The translations under genes were made by a program, and so were the position numbers. A stretch of DNA of 6,008 nt, taken from the NCBI GenBank assembly GCA_934589665.1, contig CAKTOJ010000094.1, positions 1-6,008 of the forward strand. The letters are read 5' to 3'. Below, one piece after another: positions 1-5,109 of the stretch. Numbering within the stretch: position 1 is the first letter of the stretch; each line of letters starts with the position of its first letter. The DNA comes from an uncultured Oscillospiraceae bacterium (lineage in GTDB: Bacteria > Bacillota > Clostridia > Oscillospirales > Oscillospiraceae). The notes below the pieces were generated by a model. It had not been told where the DNA came from. It did not search any database and saw only the letters and a list, made by a program, of their open reading frames with translations.

Positions 1-366
1 TCGGAGGATAAGGCGGCGGCGCAGCTCATGGGCATCAACGTCAACGCGACCATCTCCGCGACCTTCGCCATCGGCTCGGCGCTCGCGGCCATCGCCGGTG
101 TGCTGCTTTGCTCGTTCAATACCTCGCTGATGCCGACCACCGGCTCCATGCCCGGCATCAAGGCGTTCACCGCCGCCGTGTTCGGCGGCATCGGCTCCAT
201 TCCCGGCGCATTCCTCGGCGGATTGCTCCTCGGCGTGATCGAGGCCATGGCCAAGGCGTACATCTCCACGAACCTCGCCAACGCCATCGTGTTCGCGGTA
301 CTGATCGTGGTGCTGCTCGTCAAGCCCGCGGGCCTGCTCGGCAAGTATGTGCCGGAGAAAGTGTGA
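1..366 (+). CDS. livH: Branched-chain amino acid ABC transporter permease LivH (3' part, start outside window)
   Basis: This is the C-terminal 121 residues of a LivH-type inner-membrane permease. LivH pairs with LivM to form the channel of the high-affinity leucine/isoleucine/valine importer. The reading frame is open from base 1, and the visible fragment begins in the cytoplasmic loop that contacts the ATPases (EDKAAAQLMGIN at fragment residues 2-13). A hydrophobic helix follows (about 20-37), then the family-typical GIKAFTAAVFGGIGSIPGAF region (52-71), a helix at about 71-86 and a last helix at about 93-108 ending in KPAGLLGK. The ATG at base 28 is an internal methionine, because conserved LivH sequence continues upstream of it. 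The TGA stop is 10 nt before the livM start. The assignment rests on motif recognition and operon order; the exact amino acid specificity cannot be read from sequence. Confidence 0.93.
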   Translation, partial: SEDKAAAQLMGINVNATISATFAIGSALAAIAGVLLCSFNTSLMPTTGSMPGIKAFTAAVFGGIGSIPGAFLGGLLLGVIEAMAKAYISTNLANAIVFAVLIVVLLVKPAGLLGKYVPEKV

Positions 367-376
367 GGTGAGAGAC

Positions 377-1465
377 GTGTCGAAAGAAATGAAAAAATTC
401 TCTTCGCTCAAGAAGACCACCAAGATCGATTTTGCAACTTATTTTGGCGTGATTCTTGTCTTTGTGGTGACGCTACTGCTTCAGAACGGCGGCATGCTCA
501 ACCGCAAGGCAATGGGTCTGCTTGTGCCGATCTGCTGCTATATGTCCATGGCCGTCTCGCTGAACCTGACCGTCGGTATCCTCGGCGAGCTGAGCCTCGG
601 TCACGCGGGCTTCATGAGCGTCGGCGCCTTCTCCGGCATCATCGCGGCGCAGAGCCTGATGGATGCGATCCCCAGCGCGGCGCTGCGCCTTGCGGTTGCC
701 ATGATCGTGGGCGCGGTCTTTGCCGCGATCACGGGCCTGCTCGTCGGTACGCCGGTTCTGCGCTTACAGGGTGACTATCTTGCGATCGTGACGCTGGCCT
801 TCGGCGAGATCATCAAGGATCTGCTCAACTGCCTGATCGTGGGCTACGACTCCAACGGTCTGCATTTCATCTTCAATCCCACCGGCGACAAGACGATCGA
901 CGACCTCGGCCTCGATTCCGCTGGCTATGCCATCATCAAGGGCGCGCAGGGCGCGACCGGCACCAAGACCATTGCAACCTTTACGGCGGGCTTTGTGCTG
1001 GTGATGGTGACACTTATCATCGTGCTCAACCTCACGCGTTCCCGTGCGGGCCGTGCCATCATGGCCATCCGTGATAACCCCATCGCCGCGCAGTCCGTCG
1101 GACTGAACCTGACGAAGTACAAGCTCATGGCCTTCGTCACCTCTGCGGCGCTCGCCGGTGCGTCCGGCGCGCTCTACGGCCTGAACTACTCCTCGCTTCA
1201 GGCGGTCAAGTTCAACTTCAATACCTCTATCCTCGTGCTGGTGTTCGTGGTGCTCGGCGGCCTCGGCAACATCTGGGGCTCTCTTATCGCCGCCGCTGCG
1301 CTGACGATCCTGCCTGAGGCGCTGCGCCAGTTTGCGGATTACCGCATGCTGGTCTACGCCATTGTACTCATCCTTGTGATGCTGGCGACCAACAGCCCGC
1401 AGGGTAAGGCGTTTCTGGCAAAGCTGCTCCCGCACCGCAATCAGAGCGCAGAAAAGGAGGATTGA
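377..1465 (+). CDS. livM: Branched-chain amino acid ABC transporter permease LivM
   Basis: The product is a 362-aa membrane permease, the partner of LivH in the branched-chain amino acid importer. Recognisable LivM signatures are LNLTVGILGELSLGHAGFM (residues 63-80), QGDYLAIVTLAFGEI (131-145), the ATPase-contact loop SRAGRAIMAIRDNPIAAQS (222-240) followed by VGLNLTKYKLMAF, and the late GGLGNIWGSL segment (294-303). Several hydrophobic helices are visible, for example at about 22-36, 46-66, 104-124, 201-218, 285-297 and 326-337. I choose the GTG at 377 because GAGGTG (365-370) lies 6 nt upstream. The ATG at 347 would overlap livH by 20 nt without a ribosome binding site, and the ATG at 389 is too far from that site. 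The N-terminus is basic (KKFSSLKKTTK). The stop is 2 nt before livG, which implies co-transcription and probably translational coupling. Confidence 0.93.
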   Translation: MSKEMKKFSSLKKTTKIDFATYFGVILVFVVTLLLQNGGMLNRKAMGLLVPICCYMSMAVSLNLTVGILGELSLGHAGFMSVGAFSGIIAAQSLMDAIPSAALRLAVAMIVGAVFAAITGLLVGTPVLRLQGDYLAIVTLAFGEIIKDLLNCLIVGYDSNGLHFIFNPTGDKTIDDLGLDSAGYAIIKGAQGATGTKTIATFTAGFVLVMVTLIIVLNLTRSRAGRAIMAIRDNPIAAQSVGLNLTKYKLMAFVTSAALAGASGALYGLNYSSLQAVKFNFNTSILVLVFVVLGGLGNIWGSLIAAAALTILPEALRQFADYRMLVYAIVLILVMLATNSPQGKAFLAKLLPHRNQSAEKED

Positions 1466-1467
1466 CC

Positions 1468-2310
1468 ATGACACAGAAAACGAAACTCATTCCCGTTCAG
1501 CGTGAGCCGGCGCTGCTGCCGGAGCGCGACGCGGATAAATCTCCTGTTCTCGAGTGCATCGACCTCGGCATTACCTTCGGCGGCCTCAAGGCAGTCGACA
1601 GCTTCAACGTCACCATCGGCCGCACGGAGATCGCTGGCCTGATCGGTCCGAATGGCGCAGGCAAAACGACCATTTTCAATCTGCTTACCAAGGTTTATCA
1701 GCCTACACACGGCACCATTCTCCTCAACGGCAAGGACATTCACGGCCTCAACACCGCACAGATCAACCGCGCGGGCATCGCGCGTACCTTCCAGAATATC
1801 CGCCTGTTCCAAAACCTTTCGGTAGAAGAGAACATCACCACCGCGATGGACACGCAGATGCACTACAATATGGTCGAGGGCATCCTGCGTCTGCCGGGCT
1901 TTTGGCGCGAGGAGAAGGTCGTGCATGAGCGCGCGATGGAGCTTCTGTCCATCTTCCACATGGAAAAGTTTGCCGACGCCAAGGCCGGCTCTCTGCCCTA
2001 CGGCGCACAGCGCCGTCTGGAGATCCTGCGTGCACTGGCGACGAATCCCTGCCTGCTGCTGCTCGATGAGCCGGCGGCTGGCATGAACCCCAACGAGACG
2101 GCGGAGCTGATGGAGAATATCCGCTCCATCCGCGACACCTTTAAGATCGCGGTGCTTTTGATTGAGCATGATATGAACCTCGTTATGAACATCTGCGAGG
2201 GCATCGCTGTGCTCAACTTCGGCCGCATCATTGCCAAGGGCACGCCCGACGATATCCAGAAAAACCCCGAGGTCATTGAAGCCTACCTCGGCAAGAAGAA
2301 GGAGGCGTAA
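1468..2310 (+). CDS. livG: Branched-chain amino acid ABC transporter ATP-binding protein LivG
   Basis: This is a 280-aa cytoplasmic ATPase subunit that powers the LivHM importer with LivF. Walker A is GPNGAGKT (residues 60-67), the Q-loop glutamine is Q109 in ARTFQNIRLF, the signature region is LPYGAQRRLEI (176-186), Walker B is LLLLDEP (196-202), and the switch histidine is H234 in LIEHDMN. AAGMNPNE after Walker B and the long insert between Q-loop and signature are typical of LivG. The first 27 residues or so precede the conserved ABC start (PVLECIDLGITFGG), a slightly long hydrophilic N-terminus. Translation most likely starts at ATG 1468, with AAGGAGG at 1454-1460 (7-nt spacing). A TTG at 1462 is in frame but too close to that site. 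Livf follows after 3 nt. The signature deviates from LSGGQ, but this family normally has a Tyr-Gly form. Confidence 0.95.
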   Translation: MTQKTKLIPVQREPALLPERDADKSPVLECIDLGITFGGLKAVDSFNVTIGRTEIAGLIGPNGAGKTTIFNLLTKVYQPTHGTILLNGKDIHGLNTAQINRAGIARTFQNIRLFQNLSVEENITTAMDTQMHYNMVEGILRLPGFWREEKVVHERAMELLSIFHMEKFADAKAGSLPYGAQRRLEILRALATNPCLLLLDEPAAGMNPNETAELMENIRSIRDTFKIAVLLIEHDMNLVMNICEGIAVLNFGRIIAKGTPDDIQKNPEVIEAYLGKKKEA

Positions 2311-2313
2311 ACG

Positions 2314-3024
2314 ATGGGACAGATCCTACAGGTCAATGACATTCACGTTTACTACGGCAGCATCCACGCCGTCAAGGGCGTTTCCTTTGAGGTCAACGAG
2401 GGCGAGGTCGTCACGCTCATCGGCGCAAACGGCGCGGGTAAATCGACCATTTTGAACACGATTTCCGGCCTGCTGCACCCCAAAACGGGCAGCGTTGTCT
2501 TTGAGGGCAAGGATCTCAAGGGCGTGGCGCCTCACAAGATCGTCGAGCACGGTCTGGCGCAAGTTCCCGAGGGACGCCACGTCTTTTTGCAGATGACAGT
2601 CGAGGAGAATCTGGAGATGGGCGCGTACACCAAGCCCAATTCCACCGTCGCCCCCGGCGTTGCGGACGTGTACGAGCGTTTCCCGCGCCTGAAAGAGCGC
2701 CGCCGTCAGATCGCCGGCACGCTCTCCGGCGGCGAGCAGCAGATGCTCGTTATGGGCCGCGCGCTGATGTCGAAGCCGAAGCTGCTGATGCTCGACGAGC
2801 CTTCCATGGGTCTTGCGCCCATTCTGGTTGAGCAGATTTTCGACATCATCCGCGAGCTGCATGCCGCGGGTACGACCATTCTGCTCGTCGAGCAGAACGC
2901 GCAGGCGGCGCTTTCCGTTGCTGACCGTGCCTACGTGTTGGAAACCGGCCGGGTCACGCTCTCCGGCACGGGTGCGGAGCTGATGGCCAGCGACGAGGTG
3001 CGCAAGGCGTATCTCGGCGGCTGA
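2314..3024 (+). CDS. livF: Branched-chain amino acid ABC transporter ATP-binding protein LivF
   Basis: This is the 236-aa second ATPase of the Liv importer, of normal length for LivF. Domains in order are Walker A GANGAGKS (residues 37-44), the Q-loop at AQVPEGRHVF (82-91, a LivF hallmark), signature LSGGEQQ (137-143), Walker B LLMLDEP (157-163) and SMGLAP. The usual switch histidine is replaced by glutamine in VEQNAQAAL (Q194). I recall the same substitution in E. coli LivF (VEQN), so it is a family trait and not a defect. The start is ATG 2314, with AAGGAGG at 2299-2305 (8-nt spacing) lying inside the end of livG. It is the last gene of the operon. An 11-nt-loop hairpin (3041-3049 with 3061-3069) and an intrinsic terminator follow. 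Confidence 0.95.
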   Translation: MGQILQVNDIHVYYGSIHAVKGVSFEVNEGEVVTLIGANGAGKSTILNTISGLLHPKTGSVVFEGKDLKGVAPHKIVEHGLAQVPEGRHVFLQMTVEENLEMGAYTKPNSTVAPGVADVYERFPRLKERRRQIAGTLSGGEQQMLVMGRALMSKPKLLMLDEPSMGLAPILVEQIFDIIRELHAAGTTILLVEQNAQAALSVADRAYVLETGRVTLSGTGAELMASDEVRKAYLGG

Positions 3025-3079
3025 AAAACAGGATACCGGGGCTGTGCGGAGCCTTCCTTACCGCACGGCAGAGGAGAGA

Positions 3080-3108
3080 CGGCGCCCATTCTGGCGCCGC
3101 CTTTTTTT
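3080..3108 (+). terminator. Rho-independent terminator of the liv operon
   Basis: CGGCGCC (3080-3086) pairs with GGCGCCG (3093-3099) as a perfect 7-bp GC stem around the loop CATTCT. Two C residues and seven consecutive T follow (3102-3108). It sits 55 nt after the livF stop. A second hairpin just upstream, 3041-3049 with 3061-3069 (9 bp including one G-U), lies in the same 3' UTR and may protect the transcript end. The reverse strand has no T-run after the stem, so termination is in the + direction. Confidence 0.9.
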
Positions 3109-3150
3109 GCCCTGCGCGGCGTGGAGTGCGCGGCGGCAGTCCGGCGATGG

Positions 3151-3190
3151 AAGAGGCGGAGGTTTTCCAAATGGGGAACCTCCGCCTCTT
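3151..3190. repeat. 18-bp intergenic stem-loop without T-tract
   Basis: Bases 3151-3168 and 3173-3190 form a stem of 18 consecutive pairs, the outer 14 perfectly Watson-Crick (AAGAGGCGGAGGTT against its exact complement), then two T-G wobbles and two C-G pairs, closed by AAAT. It lies between the liv terminator and the collagen-like gene. Neither strand has a run of T after the stem; the + strand continues GCTTCAGG. It is therefore not a standard intrinsic terminator, although a decayed one is possible. A palindromic repeat element is another reading. No coding role is evident. Confidence 0.75.
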
Positions 3191-3206
3191 GCTTCAGGGG
3201 ACAAGC

Positions 3207-3233
3207 GCATATCGCCGCATGCAGGCATACACT
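3207..3233 (+). promoter_or_regulatory. Candidate sigma-E-like (sporulation, mother-cell) promoter for the collagen-like gene
   Basis: CATACACT at 3226-3233 fits the B. subtilis sigma-E -10 consensus CATACAHT at every position. GCATATC at 3207-3213 fits 6 of 7 positions of the older -35 consensus KMATATT. The gap between them is 12 nt, about 2 nt shorter than the usual 14-15, which is the main weakness. No convincing sigma-A pair is visible between the liv terminator and the start codon. Initiation would fall near 3240, giving a leader of about 58 nt. The call assumes the host sporulates, which the window does not prove. Confidence 0.4.
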
Positions 3234-3256
3234 GAAACGCAGGCGCATGCCTGCAT
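3219..3256. repeat. 10-bp inverted repeat overlapping the candidate -10 element
   Basis: ATGCAGGCAT (3219-3228) and ATGCCTGCAT (3247-3256) are exact reverse complements, with centres 28 bp apart. Each arm begins inside a GCATGC palindrome (3217-3222 and 3245-3250). The left arm overlaps the first three bases of the candidate -10 box. As RNA the stem can be extended outward by CGCCG (3213-3217) with CGGCG (3259-3263) across a small asymmetric bulge. It could be an operator for a dimeric regulator or an RNA hairpin; the sequence alone does not decide. Confidence 0.6.
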
Positions 3257-3258
3257 CT

Positions 3259-3274
3259 CGGCGGTGTACCGCCG
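3259..3274 (+). promoter_or_regulatory. Leader hairpin upstream of the collagen-like gene
   Basis: CGGCGG (3259-3264) pairs with CCGCCG (3269-3274) around TGTA. It lies 7 nt before the AAGGAGG ribosome binding site (3282-3288) of the next gene. Its left arm is the same segment that would extend the preceding inverted-repeat stem, so the two structures exclude each other in a transcript that contains both. Likely effects are mRNA stability or translation control, by inference only. Confidence 0.5.
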
Positions 3275-3297
3275 AACGATCAAGGAGGGTGATCGCT

Positions 3298-3870
3298 ATG
3301 AACCGTTATCAGGGTAATTGCAGCGCCGGCAGCTGCGGCTGTGCAGATTCGTGCTGCCCGCGTCCGTTCCCGCCCCCGCCGCCTCCGTATCCGCCCTATG
3401 GTGTGATCGGGCCGACCGGCCCGCAGGGTGTTCAGGGGATTCAGGGCGTTCCCGGCCCCATTGGGCCGACCGGCCCGCAGGGCGTTCAGGGACTTCAGGG
3501 TCCCGCCGGAGCGGCAGGCGCACAGGGTGCACAAGGCCCCGCCGGTCCTGCCGGCGCGCAAGGGCCGCAGGGAATTGCAGGAGCTACGGGCCCGACCGGC
3601 CCCGCAGGCGCGGCAGGAGCTACCGGCCCGACCGGCCCCGCAGGCGCAGCAGGAGCTACCGGCCCGACCGGCCCCGCAGGTGCGGCAGGAGCTACCGGTC
3701 CGACCGGTCCTGCAGGTGCGGTAGGAGCCACCGGTCCCACCGGTCCCACCGGTCCTGCGGATACGCGTGTAGCGGCGGCTGTTGGGGATGCGGCCAGTCT
3801 GGATGACACGACCGAGACGCTCAACGCGCTGCTGGCGAACCTGCGAGCGGCGGGGTTTCTTGCCACCTGA
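3298..3870 (+). CDS. Collagen-like (Gly-X-Y) protein, BclA-type stalk candidate
   Basis: This is a 190-aa protein with three parts. The N-terminus (1-34) has five cysteines (8, 13, 15, 19, 20) and the proline-rich run [14 protein letters not shown]. Residues 35-154 are 40 uninterrupted Gly-X-Y triplets. The tail (155-190) ends in a probable amphipathic helix, [16 protein letters not shown]. The collagen part has no K, R, D or E, and all of its 13 threonines occupy the Y position. Such stretches form triple helices; in Bacillus BclA, threonines of GPT triplets are O-glycosylated on the exosporium surface. No signal peptide or membrane segment is visible, which fits a spore-coat or exosporium protein made in the mother cell. 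The start is ATG 3298, with AAGGAGG 9 nt upstream; the frame opens earlier, but that stretch is the stem-loop and promoter region. The C-domain is much shorter than the TNF-like head of BclA. A glycosyltransferase gene follows. Confidence 0.88.
   Translation: MNRYQGNCSAGSCGCADSCCPRPFPPPPPPYPPYGVIGPTGPQGVQGIQGVPGPIGPTGPQGVQGLQGPAGAAGAQGAQGPAGPAGAQGPQGIAGATGPTGPAGAAGATGPTGPAGAAGATGPTGPAGAAGATGPTGPAGAVGATGPTGPTGPADTRVAAAVGDAASLDDTTETLNALLANLRAAGFLAT
3580..3759 (+). repeat. 36-bp tandem repeat encoding [12 protein letters not shown] units
   Basis: Units start at 3580, 3616, 3652, 3688 and 3724, a strict 36-bp period. Each encodes 12 residues, [12 protein letters not shown], with the fourth ending AV and the fifth diverging to [12 protein letters not shown]. 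Units 1-2 and 2-3 differ at two bases each; units 3-4 differ at four. Differences are mostly third-position changes, with GGC and CCC shifting to GGT and CCT towards the 3' end. The copies abut without spacers. Such in-frame arrays can change length by slippage or recombination without breaking the frame. Confidence 0.9.
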
Positions 3871-3883
3871 GAGAGTGAAGCAT

Positions 3884-3907
3884 GCGGCGTGGAGTGATCC
3901 GCGCCGC
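3884..3907 (+). promoter_or_regulatory. Intercistronic stem-loop with GUGA tetraloop
   Basis: GCGGCGTGGA (3884-3893) pairs with TCCGCGCCGC (3898-3907), 10 bp including one T-G wobble, closed by GTGA, which is a stable GNRA-type tetraloop in RNA. It starts 13 nt after the collagen-like stop and ends 9 nt before the purine-rich ribosome binding site of the glycosyltransferase (3917-3926). There is no T-tract, so it is not a standard terminator. It more likely stabilises or processes a shared mRNA, or adjusts the ratio of the two products. Confidence 0.55.
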
Positions 3908-3934
3908 CTACATAACAGGGGAGGTGTATTTCCT

Positions 3935-5014
3935 TTGAAAGTCTGTGTTTATGCCATCTGCAAGAACGAGTCACAGTTCGTCGACCGCTTCATGGATTCC
4001 ATGTCGGAGGCAGATGTCGTCTGCGTGCTCGATACCGGTTCCAGTGACGATACGGTGGCGAAGCTTCGCGCACGCGGGGCCGTCGTGGGGGAGAAGGTTA
4101 TCGCACCGTGGCGCTTTGACACGGCACGGAACGAGTCACTCAAGCTCATTCCCGCCGATGCGGAGATCTGCTGTGCCATCGACCTTGACGAGCAGTTCCA
4201 CCCCGGCTGGCGCGCCGCGCTGGAGAGAGCGTGGCAGCCGGACACCACGCGCGCCCGCTATCGATATACCTGGAGCTTTCGAACTGACGGCAGCGAGGGC
4301 ATGGTGTTCTGGACGGATAAGATTCACAAAAACGGCTGCTACCGCTGGGCAGGGCCGGTGCATGAGGTACTCTCTTACACGGGGGAGGGAGCAGAGTGCT
4401 TTGTGGAGGCGGACGGTGTACAGCTCGACCATCACCCTGACGAGACAAAATCACGCGGGCAGTACCTGCCGCTTTTAGAGCTGGCTGTCCGCGAGGACCC
4501 GCAGAATGATCGGAACTGCCACTATCTCGGACGGGAATATATGTTCCGGGGCGAGTGGGAAAAGGCGATCCAAACGCTTGTGCGCCACCTGACGCTGCCC
4601 TCGGCCACGTGGGCGGATGAGCGCTGCGCGTCCATGCGCTATATTGCCCGCTGCCTGCGCTCGCTCGGACAGGAGGATGAGGCGGAGCGCTGGCTGCACC
4701 GTGCGCTTGCTGAAGCGCCGCATCTGCGTGAGCCGTATCTGGACTACGCGCAGCTTCTCTACGCGCAGGAGCGCTGGTACGGCCTTGCCGACGTTCTGCG
4801 CTCCGCGCTTGCCATCACGGAGCGTCCGCGCACCTATATCTGTGAGGCGGATGCGTGGGGTGCGCTGCCCTATGACCTGCTCTCGCTGGCATATGCGCAC
4901 CTCGGCGACGCGGAAGGAGCCGCAGCAGCCTGCCGTGATGCCGTTTCGCTTGCGCCGGGAGAGGAGCGGCTGCAGAAAAATCTTACCATTTTCGAGGAAA
5001 TGTGCGCGCGCTGA
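3935..5014 (+). CDS. Family 2 glycosyltransferase with TPR-like C-terminal part
   Basis: This is a 359-aa protein, probably cytoplasmic, with no signal peptide or membrane helix. The N-terminal GT-A domain shows the KNE motif (residues 10-12) of this group, the nucleotide-binding VLDTGSSDDT (31-40), the metal-binding DxD-type IDLDE (D83, D85) and WAGPVHEVL (138-146), a motif common in TPR-bearing GT2 enzymes. From about residue 195, helical pairs resemble tetratricopeptide repeats: YLGREYMFRGEWEKAIQ (197-213), RYIARCLRSLGQEDEAERWL (235-254), a segment at about 268-292, and LLSLAYAHLGDAEGAAAAC (315-333). The family transfers a sugar from a nucleotide donor; donor and acceptor cannot be read here. 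The adjacent collagen-like protein is the obvious candidate acceptor. The likely start is TTG 3935, giving MKVCVYAICKNES, with GGAGG at 3920-3924 (10-nt spacing). The frame extends upstream into the collagen-like gene, but no conserved sequence lies there. The missing AUG suggests modest translation. Confidence 0.85.
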   Translation: MKVCVYAICKNESQFVDRFMDSMSEADVVCVLDTGSSDDTVAKLRARGAVVGEKVIAPWRFDTARNESLKLIPADAEICCAIDLDEQFHPGWRAALERAWQPDTTRARYRYTWSFRTDGSEGMVFWTDKIHKNGCYRWAGPVHEVLSYTGEGAECFVEADGVQLDHHPDETKSRGQYLPLLELAVREDPQNDRNCHYLGREYMFRGEWEKAIQTLVRHLTLPSATWADERCASMRYIARCLRSLGQEDEAERWLHRALAEAPHLREPYLDYAQLLYAQERWYGLADVLRSALAITERPRTYICEADAWGALPYDLLSLAYAHLGDAEGAAAACRDAVSLAPGEERLQKNLTIFEEMCAR

Positions 5015-5058
5015 CATTCCCGTGCTGGCACTTGCCTTGCCGTTCAAACTGTGTTAAA

Positions 5059-5093
5059 CTCTCTGAGGAAGCCGGATCGGCTTCTTTAGAGAG
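5059..5093 (+). promoter_or_regulatory. Long stem-loop between glycosyltransferase and transporter genes
   Basis: Bases 5059-5074 pair with 5078-5093 over 16 consecutive pairs, including two G-T wobbles, with the triloop GAT. The GC-rich core is GAAGCCG with CGGCTTC. After the core on the + strand comes TTTAGAG, whose bases take part in the outer stem. The core plus its short T-run could act as a weak terminator for the glycosyltransferase transcript. The full stem ends one base before the AGAGGAG ribosome binding site (5095-5101) of the next gene, so it could instead be a leader structure. A weak promoter-like pair, TTGCCT (5032-5037) and TTAAAC (5054-5059), lies just upstream but is far from consensus. 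Confidence 0.5.
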
Positions 5094-5109
5094 AAGAGGA
5101 GCGGCGCAT

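Noticed and set aside
764..1474. 236-codon antisense ORF opposite livM
   Set aside because: Its product is Arg/His/Gln/Glu-rich shadow sequence typical of the opposite strand of a GC-rich membrane protein gene; livM is strongly supported.
2314..3024. LivF glutamine (Q194) in place of the ABC switch histidine as a possible defect
   Set aside because: The VEQN motif is usual in LivF-family ATPases; the partner LivG retains its histidine (H234).
3121..3297. Upstream extension of the collagen-like frame (in-frame starts before 3298)
   Set aside because: The extension would translate the 18-bp stem-loop and promoter region into Arg/Lys-rich sequence unlike the family; AAGGAGG at 3282-3288 is placed for ATG 3298.
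3580..3759. 36-bp periodic repeat resembling a CRISPR array
   Set aside because: Units abut with no spacers, diverge gradually at third codon positions and encode collagen triplets.
3116..3896. 13-nt exact repeat GCGGCGTGGAGTG at 3116-3128 and 3884-3896
   Set aside because: The match stops at 13 nt on both sides and such matches are expected by chance at this GC content; no shared structural context except that the second copy is in a hairpin.
3495..3974. Long antisense ORF rich in GPVGPVAP repeats
   Set aside because: It is the mirror of the Gly-Pro-rich collagen repeat: GGN/CCN codons read as Gly/Pro on both strands. It has no ribosome binding site and runs into the glycosyltransferase gene.
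5002..5109. In-frame ATG at 5002 as transporter start
   Set aside because: It lies inside the glycosyltransferase gene and adds sequence not typical of EamA proteins; ATG 5110 has a well-placed ribosome binding site and the usual N-terminus.
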